64,000 nucleotides of DNA, taken from Bradyrhizobium guangxiense. Its GTDB lineage: Bacteria; Pseudomonadota; Alphaproteobacteria; Rhizobiales; Xanthobacteraceae. The number at the start of each line of letters is the position of its first letter. Positions within the stretch are counted from its first letter, which is position 1. The stretch lies in the NCBI RefSeq assembly GCF_004114915.1, contig NZ_CP022220.1, positions 806,001 through 870,000 on the forward strand. Direction: 5' to 3'. The notes beneath the pieces are model-generated. The model did not search any database. It saw only the letters and a program-made list of their open reading frames with translations, and was not told the origin of the DNA. The translations under genes and the position numbers were made by a program. This document shows positions 55,330 to 64,000 of the stretch, piece after piece.

Positions 55330-56268
55330 ATGCGACACGGTCAGAAGAAGATTCCGAGCACGATTCTCATTTTCGGTGCAGCGGCTCATATCGGCGGCCC
55401 ACTTGCGCACTTCTTGCGCGAGGAGGCGCCGCAGATCAAGCTGCGCCTCGTAACAAGCAATCCCGCCAATTGTGACGTCCTTCGCCGCGAGCACCCGCAT
55501 GCGGAGGTCGTCATTGCCAGCTATTTTGATCTCGCATCGCTTGAGAAGGCGGTCGACGGAATGGAAGGAATCTTCGTACTGACCAGAAGCGGCACGAACG
55601 AGGCCGACGCGATGACAAATCTCGTTGTCCTGCTCAAGAAGGCAAGGTCCGCCGTTCACGTTATACGTCTTGTCGGCCTACAACCCGAAGCGAATCGAAG
55701 GCGAATTCCTCAGTCTCTCCGCGAGCATGGTCTTGGTTTACCCATCCAACACCCCATCGCAAAAGAAATCCTCGACGAAAGCGGTCTGCCTGTCACCTAC
55801 CTGAACATCGGCGCAACCTTCATGGACAACTTCTACTGGATGAAGGACGGCTTGAGGAAGGAGCGAAAGCTGATCTGGCCCGAACGCTTGATTCCCTATA
55901 TCGATCCACGCGACATTGCGGAAGTGGCCGGACGTCTTTTCCTGTCGAGCAATCATCGGCACATTGGTCAATTTCACACTCTGAACAACGGACAGGACAT
56001 ACTGAGGTTCAGCGACGTCGCCGATCTCATGACCAAGGTTTTTCAGGAAAGAATTGTTCACGACGGCAGCAGAGCGGGCTTCTTCGAGGCGTACCGGGAG
56101 CTCGGAGAGATCCGGCTGCACTATCTCTGGGATTTCTTCCAGTACGAAGAACAGAACGAGGTGGTTTGGGCGCGCAATGACTTCGTTGAGCGCACCCTAG
56201 GACGGATGCCCGTCTCCTTGAGCGAATGGCTGGGCGAACATCGGCAAGCCTTGCTGTTCGGAATATAG
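55330..56268 (+). CDS. NmrA-like NAD(P)-binding protein
   Basis: A 312-residue atypical SDR with the Rossmann motif TILIFGAAAHIGGPLAHFLR, a variant of GATGxxG. The pattern VHVIRLVGLQPEANRRRIPQ and VTYLNIGATFMDNFYW is that of NmrA/QOR2-type proteins, which sense redox or reduce quinones. The usual catalytic Tyr-x3-Lys is not evident. It starts 62 bp after the synthetase and may be co-transcribed, but its link to the pathway is unclear. Confidence 0.8.
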   Translation: MRHGQKKIPSTILIFGAAAHIGGPLAHFLREEAPQIKLRLVTSNPANCDVLRREHPHAEVVIASYFDLASLEKAVDGMEGIFVLTRSGTNEADAMTNLVVLLKKARSAVHVIRLVGLQPEANRRRIPQSLREHGLGLPIQHPIAKEILDESGLPVTYLNIGATFMDNFYWMKDGLRKERKLIWPERLIPYIDPRDIAEVAGRLFLSSNHRHIGQFHTLNNGQDILRFSDVADLMTKVFQERIVHDGSRAGFFEAYRELGEIRLHYLWDFFQYEEQNEVVWARNDFVERTLGRMPVSLSEWLGEHRQALLFGI

Positions 56269-56537
56269 GCCTAAAGCGCCCTCGCGCGATGGAGATCTAG
56301 GGATCATTGCCCAGCGGGACCTCCGCTATATCGTACTCATGAAACGCTTTAAGTGGCGCGCAACTGGACACCCGGTTTGCCTGAGGCTGATTGCTGCTAC
56401 CATCCATTTGGAGGGGCGAAGACATGCTGCGATGAGCGAAGCTGCATCGTGGGAGCGTGCCGCCGGGATAATTCGACGCCAATCGATCCCCTGAGAGCCT
56501 TCGGGAAGCACCGCCATGGCTGGTTAGGAGCTCGGCA

Positions 56538-56966
56538 TCAGGATCGGCGCGGCGCGACCGGTATCTTGCGCCCGCGCCCCCAGACAACAAAGACGCTAAG
56601 GGCCAGCAAGATGAAGTTGAGAGGCGTGAGCTCGGCCTCGCCGCGAGAGACATGAAAAACGATAGCGAAGACCTGCAACACGGAGCAGCCAAGCGCGGCA
56701 AGCACTGTCAGCCGCGGCATAATCCGGGTTAACGCAGGCACGAGAACGCCAATTCCTCCGGCGAGGTCGATCAGTCCGATGACCCGGACAAATGCTTCAG
56801 AGTGCTGACCTGTCCATGGCATCATTGCCGCTAACTGCGGAATCGGCATGAACAGCTTCGCGAGCCCGGACGAAGCGAACACGCAAAAGAGGAGGGCTTG
56901 AGCGATCCAAAGGCTCACGCATAGGGGACGTTCCCGCGGGGCGGCTTGGGCGGTGGCGGTGGACAT
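56538..56966 (-). CDS. DoxX-family membrane protein
   Basis: A 142-residue protein with four hydrophobic segments, beginning MSTATAQAAPRERPLCVSLW; the longer frame to 57182 runs into the LysR gene and is rejected. The segments FCVFASSGLAKLFMPIPQL and GLIDLAGGIGVLVPALTRI match the DoxX fold. Function is poorly defined (redox or membrane roles). It is divergent from a LysR regulator gene 108 bp away, the arrangement usual for a LysR target. Confidence 0.82.
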   Translation of the reverse strand: MSTATAQAAPRERPLCVSLWIAQALLFCVFASSGLAKLFMPIPQLAAMMPWTGQHSEAFVRVIGLIDLAGGIGVLVPALTRIMPRLTVLAALGCSVLQVFAIVFHVSRGEAELTPLNFILLALSVFVVWGRGRKIPVAPRRS

Positions 56967-57074
56967 GGCAGGCACTCCGACGATCACAGGGCTGTCACCA
57001 TGTTTGGTCGCTTCACGATTTTGGATCATTATCTGTTTTGGGATGGATTCATTTCCTATATGTTGATGATCTGA

Positions 57075-57962
57075 ATGGATACGCTGGTCAGCATGAAGGT
57101 CTTTTGCCTGGTTGCCGAGCTCAAGAGCTTTGCAGCCGCGGCAGAGCGGCTGGGCATCTCGCCCGCCATGGCGAGTAAGCATGTGATGCAGCTTGAGAAG
57201 CGTCTGGGCTCACGGCTGCTCAACCGCACGAGCCGACGCGTCAGCCTGAGCGAAAGCGGCGCATTATATTTCGAGCAGACGCGTCAAATGCTCGAGTCCC
57301 TGGATGAGGTAGAGGCGGCCGTCAGCAACGTGACCGTAGTTCCTCGCGGCACATTGCGGCTAACCGCACCGGTCTGGATGGCCAATCCGAAGTTTTCGAA
57401 AGTCTTGGCAGACTATCAGGCTCGCTATCCACAGGTGCGGCTGAACATCGATCTCAGTGGACGATTGGTCAATCTGGTCGAGGAAGGTTTTGACCTGGCC
57501 TTGCGTGCGACGGGCACGCCTGACGAGGCATTGATCGCGCGGCCGATCACAAGGGTCCCATTTTATATGGTTGCCACGCCCGCTTATCTCGATCGCGCAA
57601 AGCGCCCGAAGAATCTGGCTGAATTGTCCGGACACAGCCTCTTGCACTATGCGCTGCACTCTCCAGGCGAGAGTATCACCATCCAGGGCGAAAGTGGGAC
57701 GCAGACTATCAAATTCAACCCCGTTTTGCTCAGCGGCAACGAGACTCTGCTGCACCTGGCCGCCCTGGAAGGCATGGGGCTCGCGGTGCTGCCCAAATGG
57801 CTGATCAGCGAGGATCTCGCCGCCGGGCGCCTGGAACAAGTGCTGCCGGAGCAGAGCATCTTCGAAAGCCAATTGTTCGCGGTTTATCCGACGCGCAAAT
57901 ACCTCTCAGCCAAGGTCCGGACATTTATCGACTTCATCGCTGCTGATAAGCGACTGAGATAG
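57075..57962 (+). CDS. LysR-family regulator (AaeR/DmlR-like)
   Basis: A 295-residue LysR regulator. The N-terminal winged helix reads FCLVAELKSFAAAAERLGIS and MASKHVMQLEKRLGSRLLNR. The effector domain begins near residue 90 (GTLRLTAPVWMANPKF), and the pattern FDLALRATGTPDEALIARPI is typical of the CrgA/DmlR group. Divergent from the DoxX gene, which is its likely target. Its stop lies 44 bp from the end of the convergent second LysR gene. Confidence 0.9.
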   Translation: MDTLVSMKVFCLVAELKSFAAAAERLGISPAMASKHVMQLEKRLGSRLLNRTSRRVSLSESGALYFEQTRQMLESLDEVEAAVSNVTVVPRGTLRLTAPVWMANPKFSKVLADYQARYPQVRLNIDLSGRLVNLVEEGFDLALRATGTPDEALIARPITRVPFYMVATPAYLDRAKRPKNLAELSGHSLLHYALHSPGESITIQGESGTQTIKFNPVLLSGNETLLHLAALEGMGLAVLPKWLISEDLAAGRLEQVLPEQSIFESQLFAVYPTRKYLSAKVRTFIDFIAADKRLR

Positions 57963-58005
57963 CCGGGCCAAAAGCGTGACTGCTGCGGCATCAACTTTAC
58001 TTACG

Positions 58006-58929
58006 TCATCGTGAATGTGTGGCTGCTTTCTCGATGTGCTGCCAGAATGCCTCCGCCGCCTGGGCGAGCCGCAGTTTAGGCCGGAATACGTGGATCTCGA
58101 TCGGCACGTACCACTGCTGCCCGCCTGCCGCGACAATCTCGCCAGAGGCAAGCTGATCACTGATCAGGCTTTCCGGCAGCCACGCCATGCCCCGGCCTGC
58201 CTGAACCATCGTGACCAAAAGCTTCGCCAGATGCGACGTGAATGTTGTGTGAAGATGAGCTTGCAAGGGGGAGGTGGCACGCACCGCTTCCAGGATCCGT
58301 CCCATCCCTGATTCTGAACGGAAGCTCAAGAACTGTACAGGCGCGCCCTCCGTTCCCGGAAGCTTGAAGCGAGGCTTGCGGTTGCGGCGCGAAACCGGCA
58401 CCGATGCGGGGATCAGCCGATCGTCACCAACATGCAGCGAGCGAAAATGCGACGGCGTCAACGCCGTCGTGGCGGCCGGATGATAATGGCAAAGCAAAAA
58501 ATGGGCATCGCTCGCCAAGAGGATCCGTTCGCAGCCTTCCATATGATTGGCAACGAGCTGTACGTTGGGCACGAATGGTAGCTCGGTCTCGATGCGACGC
58601 AGCCAATCCGGAAAGAACGTCAGCGACAGCGCATTGGTCGAGGCGAACTTCAGTACGTCCGAGGCACCGCGCGCCCGCTCCTGCGCCTCGAGCCGGCCGG
58701 CACTCAATCTGCGCACGATATCGTCAGCAGTGTGACGAAAGGCTTCACCAGCGGGCGTCAGATTGACGCTGTGCGTGGTGCGATCGAGCAGCGATGCGCC
58801 AGCCCAGACCTCGAGCGCCTGTATCCTCCGGCTGAGCGCCGGCTGGGAACAGTTTCGCTCCTCTGCGGCCCGTGAAAAACTGCGCGCTGTCGCAACCGCG
58901 ATGAAATCGTATAACCAGTTGATCTCCAT
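58006..58929 (-). CDS. LysR-family regulator of the second LeuCD operon
   Basis: A 307-residue LysR regulator starting MEINWLYDFIAVATARSFSR; starts at 58980 or 58959 are possible. The recognition part is EERNCSQPALSRRIQALEVW. The sequence resembles the hypothetical YwbI/CynR-like branch (AEAFWQHIEKAA at the end). It is divergent from the LeuC-like gene with a 110-bp spacer, which includes TGC-N12-GCA (about 58957), a possible LysR box. So it probably controls the LeuCD/transporter operon in response to a dicarboxylate. Confidence 0.88.
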   Translation of the reverse strand: MEINWLYDFIAVATARSFSRAAEERNCSQPALSRRIQALEVWAGASLLDRTTHSVNLTPAGEAFRHTADDIVRRLSAGRLEAQERARGASDVLKFASTNALSLTFFPDWLRRIETELPFVPNVQLVANHMEGCERILLASDAHFLLCHYHPAATTALTPSHFRSLHVGDDRLIPASVPVSRRNRKPRFKLPGTEGAPVQFLSFRSESGMGRILEAVRATSPLQAHLHTTFTSHLAKLLVTMVQAGRGMAWLPESLISDQLASGEIVAAGGQQWYVPIEIHVFRPKLRLAQAAEAFWQHIEKAATHSR

Positions 58930-59039
58930 GGAGAGCTCTCGTTTATGCAGGCCTTGCATAACGATATCAGCATCCGGCATTGGATTTCTAGTCGCGCGCG
59001 CGTCACGGTGGCCGGAAAGAAGCTTTGGAGGAAGGCGGG

Positions 59040-60464
59040 ATGGCCGCGCGCACGTTGTATGACAAGCTGGTGGACTCCCATGTGGTCCGCAATCTGGATG
59101 ATGCCGGGCTCGTCCTGCTGTACGTCGACCGAACCGTCCTCAACGAGTATACCAGCCCCCAGGCGTTTGCCGGCCTGCGCGCCGCGGGGCGGAAAGTTTG
59201 GAATCCCAAAGCGGCGCTGATGGTGGTCGATCACGTCAACCCTACAGCCGCACAACGCACCCGCGCCATGCCGGATAGCGGCGCCGCGCGCCAAGTTGAC
59301 TACTTCGCTGAAAACGCCCGGGATTTCGGCATCGAATATTTCGATATTCTCGATCCGCGCCAAGGCATCGAGCACGTCGTCGCCCCCGAGCAGGGCCTCG
59401 TCATGCCAGGTATGGTCATCGCCGCCGGCGACAGCCACAGCACCGCCTATGGCGCCTTCGGCGCGCTCGGCTATGGCATCGGGACCTCCGATATCGAGCA
59501 CTATCTTGCAACCTCGACGGTGCGCTACCGACGCCTCAAAACGATGCGCATCCACCTCACCGGAGACGTCCCGTTCGGGGTCACGCCGAAAGATATCGTC
59601 ATGGAGATCATCCGGCGGATCGGCGCCGACGGGGCTACTGGCTATGCCGTTGAGTTCACTGGCCCCGTCGTCTCAAACATGAGCGTCGAAGGCCGCATCG
59701 TCATGTCCATCATGATCGTCGAAGCGGGCGCGCGTGGTGTCGTGGTCGCCCCGGACCAGAAGGTGCTGGACTATTTAAAGGGCCGGCCGCGCGCGCCAAA
59801 GGGCGAGATGTGGGAGCGAGCGGCCAAGAAATGGCTGACGCTCGCCTCGGACCCCGATGCCCGGTTCGACCGCGAGGTTGCGCTCGATGTCGCGGATGTC
59901 GCCCCTCTCGTCACCTGGGGAACCAGCCCCGACCAGGCAATTGCAGTGACCGATATTATCCCCGATCCTGCGCAACAGGTGGCGCCTGAACGCAAGGCCG
60001 CGGCCCTTCGCGCCCTGAGCTATATGGGGCTTCGAGCCGGTGATCCCATTCAATCCGTCCCGATCGATTTTGCGTTCATCGGCTCCTGCACGAATTCGCG
60101 CATCGAGGATTTGCGCGACGCGGCCGAGGTCTTTCGTGGCCGCCGTGTTGCGGCCGGTGTACGGGCAATCGTAGTGCCGGGATCGACCCACGTCAGAGCG
60201 CAAGCCGAGGCTGAAGGCCTTGCAAAAGTGTTCACGGATGCCGGCGTCGAATGGCGGCAATCCGGCTGCTCGATGTGCCTTGCCATGAATGACGATGTGC
60301 TCAAGCCCGGAGAGCGGTGTGCGTCCTCGACCAACCGAAATTTCGAAGGCCGCCAGGGACCAGGCGCCCGCACGCATCTCATGAGTCCGGCAATGGTGGC
60401 CGCGGCCGCGGTCACCGGCCACATCGCTGACGTTCGTTCACTGCTGGGAGTTGCAGGCCAATGA
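59040..60464 (+). CDS. LeuC-like hydro-lyase large subunit (second copy)
   Basis: A 474-residue aconitase-superfamily protein; GGAGGAAGGCGGG precedes the ATG. The iron-sulfur ligands are Cys350 (GSCTNSR) and Cys410/Cys413 (CSMC), and GDSHSTAYGAFGALGYGIGT is present. It is similar to the copy at 0.2-1.6 kb throughout. Its small-subunit gene overlaps its stop. With a LysR regulator and a 2-hydroxycarboxylate transporter beside it, I infer a catabolic hydratase acting on a maleate- or citraconate-type acid, giving a malate-type product. Genuine 3-isopropylmalate isomerase cannot be ruled out. Confidence 0.88.
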   Translation: MAARTLYDKLVDSHVVRNLDDAGLVLLYVDRTVLNEYTSPQAFAGLRAAGRKVWNPKAALMVVDHVNPTAAQRTRAMPDSGAARQVDYFAENARDFGIEYFDILDPRQGIEHVVAPEQGLVMPGMVIAAGDSHSTAYGAFGALGYGIGTSDIEHYLATSTVRYRRLKTMRIHLTGDVPFGVTPKDIVMEIIRRIGADGATGYAVEFTGPVVSNMSVEGRIVMSIMIVEAGARGVVVAPDQKVLDYLKGRPRAPKGEMWERAAKKWLTLASDPDARFDREVALDVADVAPLVTWGTSPDQAIAVTDIIPDPAQQVAPERKAAALRALSYMGLRAGDPIQSVPIDFAFIGSCTNSRIEDLRDAAEVFRGRRVAAGVRAIVVPGSTHVRAQAEAEGLAKVFTDAGVEWRQSGCSMCLAMNDDVLKPGERCASSTNRNFEGRQGPGARTHLMSPAMVAAAAVTGHIADVRSLLGVAGQ

Positions 60465-61069
60465 TGCCATTCGATCAAGTTTCAGGCGTCGCTGCACCCA
60501 TGATGTCGCCAAACATCGACACCGACGTGATCATGCCCAAAATGTTTCTTAAGGGCGTGGACCGGAGCGGGCTGGGCGAGGGCGCCTTCAATCTGCTGCG
60601 CTTCTCCGCCGGTAAACCCAATCCCGAGTTTATTCTCAATCAGGACGGTTATCGCAACGCTTGCTTCCTCGTGGTCGGCCCAAATTTCGGCTGCGGTTCG
60701 AGCCGCGAGCACGCGGTGTGGGGGCTTCAACAGCTCGGCATCCGGGCATTGATCGGCACCAGCTTCGCCGGGATATTCAATGACAATTGCGGCAACAACG
60801 GCCTGTTGACGATCTCGCTCGAACCCGATCTCGTAGCTGAGATCGCTAACGCTGTGGCACATCGTGAGCGCAACGACGTCTTCGTTGATCTTGCAGCGCA
60901 GACGATCCGCTTCGACCGTGGCCGCCGCCCGATCAAATTCGACATCGAGCCGACGAGGAAAGAGGCGTTCCTGACGGGCCGGGATTTCGTCGCATCAACC
61001 CTGGTCCTTGCTGACGACATCCGCGCTTTCGAAGCACGCCATGCTGCGGAGAATCCCTGGATCTTCTGA
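60461..61069 (+). CDS. LeuD-like hydro-lyase small subunit (second copy)
   Basis: A 202-residue swivel-domain subunit whose ATG overlaps the large-subunit stop. NIDTDVIMPKMFLKGVDRSG and the substrate-loop region FGCGSSREHAVWGLQQLGIR are the family hallmarks. Length matches LeuD (about 200). Forms the active heterodimer with the upstream gene product. Confidence 0.9.
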   Translation: MMPFDQVSGVAAPMMSPNIDTDVIMPKMFLKGVDRSGLGEGAFNLLRFSAGKPNPEFILNQDGYRNACFLVVGPNFGCGSSREHAVWGLQQLGIRALIGTSFAGIFNDNCGNNGLLTISLEPDLVAEIANAVAHRERNDVFVDLAAQTIRFDRGRRPIKFDIEPTRKEAFLTGRDFVASTLVLADDIRAFEARHAAENPWIF

Positions 61070-61104
61070 CTGGCAAGCCAGTCCTCGCGGCCAGCAGACT
61101 GGCC
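61068..61104 (+). terminator. Two tandem hairpins between leuD-like and transporter genes
   Basis: GACTGGC-AA-GCCAGTC (61068-61083) and GGCCAG-CAGA-CTGGCC (61089-61104) are both perfect. They fill the 44-bp spacer. No T-run follows, so they may act as an attenuator or mRNA-stability element that sets transporter expression rather than a full stop. Confidence 0.4.
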
Positions 61105-61113
61105 GCAGCCCGG

Positions 61114-62463
61114 ATGACGAAAATAACAAAATTGGAGGGAACTTTGGTTGACACGACTTTTCGTCCGGCCGCGCCGGAGGCAATCCCTTCGACGAAGCTC
61201 AACGGCGTCAAGATCGGCCCGTTGCCAATCAGCATATACGTCGGAGCGGCCATCGTCTGTGCTGCCGCGGTTTACTCTGGAAAGCTCCCGAACGATGTGA
61301 TCGGCGGTCTCCTGGTCCTCATGCTGCTCGGCTTTCTGCTGGGCAAGCTTGGCCAGACGATACCGGTTCTCAAGCAGATCGGTGGGACCGCGATCCTATG
61401 CCTGTTCGTTCCGGCAGCACTGGTAAGCTATGGCTTGATGCCGGATGCCGCCCTTAAAGCAATCACCACGACGTTCCGGACCGCCAATTTTCAATACTTC
61501 TTCATCGCCTGTCTCGTCGCAGGCTCAATCCTCGGAATGCCCTACCGCGTCTTGGTTCAAGGCTTCATCCGCATGTTCGTTCCGCTTCTGATCGGGACCA
61601 TTGCCGCCGTCTCGGCCGGCATTCTGGTCGGGCTGGCATTCGGGTATACTCCCAAGGACACGTTCTTCTTCATCATCATTCCGATCGTCGGCGGCGGCCT
61701 TGCCGAGGGCGTATTGCCGCTCTCCATTGCTTATTCCGAGATCTTGCAGCGGCCGAAAGCCGATCTTGTCGCACACATGGTGCCTGCGGCATTGCTCGGC
61801 AACGTGGTCGCAATCGTTTGCGCCGGGCTTCTTGCGCGCCTTGGCGAGAGACGGCGCGATCTGAGCGGGCAGGGCATGCTGGTCAAGACCGGCGACAATG
61901 ACATCCTAGGCGACGTGCGGCCCGATCGGCCTATTGATCTCGGATTGCTGGGAGCAGGTATGGTGCTGTCCTGCGGTCTATTCGTGCTTGGCATGACCCT
62001 AGCGCCATTTACAGGGATACCTGGACCGATCATGATGATCATCGCGGCGGTCGCGTTGAAGCTGACCAAGATCCTACCGAACGAGATGGAGCTCGGCGCC
62101 TACCAGATCAACAAGTTCATGTCGACCAACCTGACCTTTGCGATCCTCGTCGCCATGGGCGCATTGCTGGTCAAATGGGAACAACTCGTCGCCTCCTTCA
62201 ACCCGGGATACATCATGATCTGCACCGCGACCGTGCTGGCCATGATTGCCTCCGGCTTTTATGTCGGCAAGTGGCTAAACATGTATCCGGTCGAGGCTGC
62301 GATCGTCACCGCCTGCCATTCGGGACTGGGCGGCACCGGGGATGTTGCCATCCTTGGCGCCGCCGATCGCATGGGCCTCATGGCATTCGCCCAGATCGCC
62401 ACTCGTGTCGGCGGGGCGATCATGATTGTGATCGCGACCCTGCTGCTGAAGTCGCTATCCTGA
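61114..62463 (+). CDS. 2-hydroxycarboxylate transporter family protein (CitS/CimH-like)
   Basis: A 449-residue membrane protein of the 2HCT family, which moves citrate or malate with Na+ or H+. Both family loop motifs are present: IIPIVGGGLAEGVLPLS in the first half and CHSGLGGTGDVAILG in the second. About eleven membrane segments. The ATG at 61114 has a weak ribosome site; TTG at 61144 follows GGAGGG more ideally, so the first ten residues are uncertain. Located after the LeuCD-like pair, it likely imports the dicarboxylate substrate or exchanges product. Confidence 0.87.
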   Translation: MTKITKLEGTLVDTTFRPAAPEAIPSTKLNGVKIGPLPISIYVGAAIVCAAAVYSGKLPNDVIGGLLVLMLLGFLLGKLGQTIPVLKQIGGTAILCLFVPAALVSYGLMPDAALKAITTTFRTANFQYFFIACLVAGSILGMPYRVLVQGFIRMFVPLLIGTIAAVSAGILVGLAFGYTPKDTFFFIIIPIVGGGLAEGVLPLSIAYSEILQRPKADLVAHMVPAALLGNVVAIVCAGLLARLGERRRDLSGQGMLVKTGDNDILGDVRPDRPIDLGLLGAGMVLSCGLFVLGMTLAPFTGIPGPIMMIIAAVALKLTKILPNEMELGAYQINKFMSTNLTFAILVAMGALLVKWEQLVASFNPGYIMICTATVLAMIASGFYVGKWLNMYPVEAAIVTACHSGLGGTGDVAILGAADRMGLMAFAQIATRVGGAIMIVIATLLLKSLS

Positions 62464-62487
62464 TCTGGCGTGTTGGAGATGCAACAA

Positions 62488-63702
62488 ATGGATCGGCGCG
62501 ACTTTACAAAGGCCCTATTGGCCATGTCCGCCAGCGCTGGCATGTCAGGTGCAGCGGTCGCGGAGCAGGAGCCAAGCGGCGGCGTCCCTTCGCTTGCCGT
62601 GCGCGTCAACGACAAGATCAGGCTGGGTGGCCAACGCAACTTCGACAGAGGACCGGTGACCTCGCGGCAGAACATGCAGTGGCACCAGCGGTGGGGCATT
62701 CGCTATCTCGATGTCTCGCTGGAGACGAGAAACGCCGCTCCGGACGTCTTTGGAAGCGATACGCCCGACGAGGGTGCGCTTGCTCGCGCTCAGGCGCTCG
62801 GCACGGGCATGGGAGGCGCGCGGCTTCAGCCCACCACGCGCTGGAGCCTCGAAGGCATGATGCGCATCGCCGACACGCTGCAGAAAAACGATCTCATCTG
62901 GGAGAGCATCCGGATGGATTCGGCGTACATCGCGATGGCGCCGGGGCCGGAACGCGACCGTTATCTGGATCTGATTTGCGAAAACGTCCAAACCGCCGGC
63001 CGCGCCGGGGTCAAGATCATCAGCTATCATTGGAATTTGACCCCGATCCGGCGCAATCGCAAAGTTCAGGGCCGTGGTGGGTCGGAATACGACGCGTTCA
63101 AGCTAGAAGACAATTGGCGCGACCTCCCGCCGACCCCTGCAGGCCGTGTCTCAGCGGACGACTATTGGGAGCGCCTGCATGTTTGGGCGTCCCGCGTCAT
63201 CCCCGTGGCCGCGGAGAGCGGGGTCAAAATGGCTTGCCACCCCTACGATCCGGGCGGCCTGCCTCTCGGCTATCTCGGTGTCGACAGCTTCGATGCCGGC
63301 GATTATGCGAACGCGCTGCTCAAATACGAGAAGCTGTACGATTCACCTCATAATGGCTTTCAATACGATACCGGGGTCTCACGGGAATCGATGCCTGAAG
63401 GGGTTGATCAGCTTGCGCTGTTATACGGTTTGATCAAGAGAAAGAAGATTCATCAGATCCACTTCCGCAATGTCCGCGCCAGCCAGAACGACTTCGTCGA
63501 GGTCTATCATGACGAGGGCGATGTGGACTTGTTCAACATCATTCGCCTGCTTCGCGACAGCGGCGGCTCACTGCTGGCCGATCATAGTCCGCGTCATCAG
63601 GATGATCCCTCTTACGTGATAGGCTTTGCGTTCGCAAACGGCTACATTCTCGGCCTCCTGCGCGCTGCCCATGAAGAGGCGCTCAAGTCCATCGCACGAT
63701 AG
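62488..63702 (+). CDS. Exported mannonate-dehydratase-family protein
   Basis: A 404-residue xylose-isomerase-like TIM-barrel protein related to UxuA. The ATG at 62488 (GGAG nine bases upstream) opens MDRRDFTKALLAMSASAGMS, which carries a Tat-type twin-arginine motif (RRDFTK) and a signal ending AVAE. Metal-site stretches are visible: MACHPYDPGG, KKIHQIHFRNVRA and LLADHSPRH. Classical UxuA is cytoplasmic and dehydrates D-mannonate; a Tat-exported form is unusual and suggests a periplasmic sugar-acid enzyme of different specificity. Starts 24 bp after the transporter. Confidence 0.8.
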   Translation: MDRRDFTKALLAMSASAGMSGAAVAEQEPSGGVPSLAVRVNDKIRLGGQRNFDRGPVTSRQNMQWHQRWGIRYLDVSLETRNAAPDVFGSDTPDEGALARAQALGTGMGGARLQPTTRWSLEGMMRIADTLQKNDLIWESIRMDSAYIAMAPGPERDRYLDLICENVQTAGRAGVKIISYHWNLTPIRRNRKVQGRGGSEYDAFKLEDNWRDLPPTPAGRVSADDYWERLHVWASRVIPVAAESGVKMACHPYDPGGLPLGYLGVDSFDAGDYANALLKYEKLYDSPHNGFQYDTGVSRESMPEGVDQLALLYGLIKRKKIHQIHFRNVRASQNDFVEVYHDEGDVDLFNIIRLLRDSGGSLLADHSPRHQDDPSYVIGFAFANGYILGLLRAAHEEALKSIAR

Positions 63703-63708
63703 CCCGTT

Positions 63709-64000
63709 ATGGAACCAGATCGGATGAAGAAAATGAACAGGCTGCTAAAGCTCAATCCCAACAGGTTCACAATGAAGTCGGTGCTCGCAATCTCGATCCT
63801 TTCGGCCTTGGCATTATCCGAGGCCTTCGCGCAGAACACCGCGCTGCCGACTGGCCCCCAATGGGGCGATCAAAACCTATCGGCTTTTTATCGTTGGACC
63901 GATCCGCTGCCCACAAGGCCGGGCGTGATGCTGCGTGAAGAGCCAATGAAGGCCCAGCCGGAGATCACGAAAGCGGCTCTCGCCGAACGCATTCTCTACA
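63709..64000 (+). CDS. Secreted lipase-like hydrolase, 5' part only
   Basis: A frame from ATG 63709 that runs off the right edge after 97 codons. A signal peptide is visible around KSVLAISILSALALSEAFAQ. The mature start (LSAFYRWTDPLPTRPGVMLR ... AALAERILY) resembles the N-terminus of secretory lipase/esterase family alpha/beta hydrolases. The catalytic residues would lie beyond the window. It begins six bases after the previous stop and is probably in the same operon; an ATG at 63724 is an alternative start. Confidence 0.6.
   Translation, partial: MEPDRMKKMNRLLKLNPNRFTMKSVLAISILSALALSEAFAQNTALPTGPQWGDQNLSAFYRWTDPLPTRPGVMLREEPMKAQPEITKAALAERILY

Noticed and set aside
62175..63353. A 392-codon plus-strand open frame
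   Set aside because: It overlaps the 2HCT transporter and the UxuA-family gene in another frame and is Arg/His/Gly-rich without motifs.

Overview
This looks like an accessory, catabolism-rich stretch of a GC-rich alphaproteobacterial chromosome, most likely a Bradyrhizobium-like rhizobial relative. I infer this from gene style only: a fused indolepyruvate:ferredoxin oxidoreductase, several Liv-type ABC and LeuCD-like sets, FAH-family hydrolases and many IclR/PadR/TetR/LysR regulators. I see no rRNA, tRNA, CRISPR array or intact insertion sequence.

Region 1 (1-10 kb), mostly minus strand, reads as a gentisate operon: a flavin hydroxylase fused to an alpha/beta hydrolase, an FAH-family hydrolase, gentisate 1,2-dioxygenase, then a LeuC/LeuD-like hydro-lyase pair running off the left edge. 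With no maleylpyruvate isomerase in view, the set fits gentisate -> maleylpyruvate -> maleate + pyruvate -> D-malate. An SDR, a second FAH-family protein and an IclR regulator follow, then an unrelated NhaA antiporter.

Region 2 (11.9-25.3 kb) is a PadR-linked aromatic cluster: PadR (minus), then a flavin monooxygenase, SDR, fused 2-oxoacid:ferredoxin oxidoreductase and a broken carotenoid/stilbene-cleavage oxygenase, followed by a second promoter driving VOC, SnoaL-like, MFS, FAH and quinone-oxidoreductase genes. Both promoters carry two copies of an ATATGT-N8-ACATAT element about 41-45 bp apart, the second next to the Shine-Dalgarno sequence.

Region 3 (25.4-34 kb) has a chemoreceptor and a TetR-linked RND efflux operon whose second adaptor gene has an amber codon. 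Region 4 (34-38.8 kb) is a gene graveyard: a decayed PadR gene, two more PadR-type promoters, a frameshifted MFS gene, a decayed copy of the quinone oxidoreductase and a broken MpaB/DUF2236 gene. An intact aldehyde dehydrogenase with a clear terminator and a diguanylate cyclase follow.

Region 5 (41.8-56.3 kb) is a meta-cleavage module: two RraA-type aldolase-like genes (one frameshifted), RidA, a LigJ-like amidohydrolase, a LigB-type extradiol dioxygenase, a TetR regulator, two tandem P450s with a non-canonical I-helix, a Liv-type ABC importer (permease LivM frameshifted) and an acyl-CoA synthetase. Its three promoter regions share a CCATATGG-centred element. An NmrA-like gene and DoxX follow.

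Region 6 (57-64 kb) has two LysR regulators, a second LeuCD-like pair, a 2-hydroxycarboxylate transporter, an exported (Tat-like) mannonate-dehydratase-family protein and the start of a secreted lipase-like gene.

Five otherwise recognisable genes outside the 34-38 kb relic zone or at its edge are interrupted by single frameshifts or stops, so either the locus is decaying or the assembly has indel errors.
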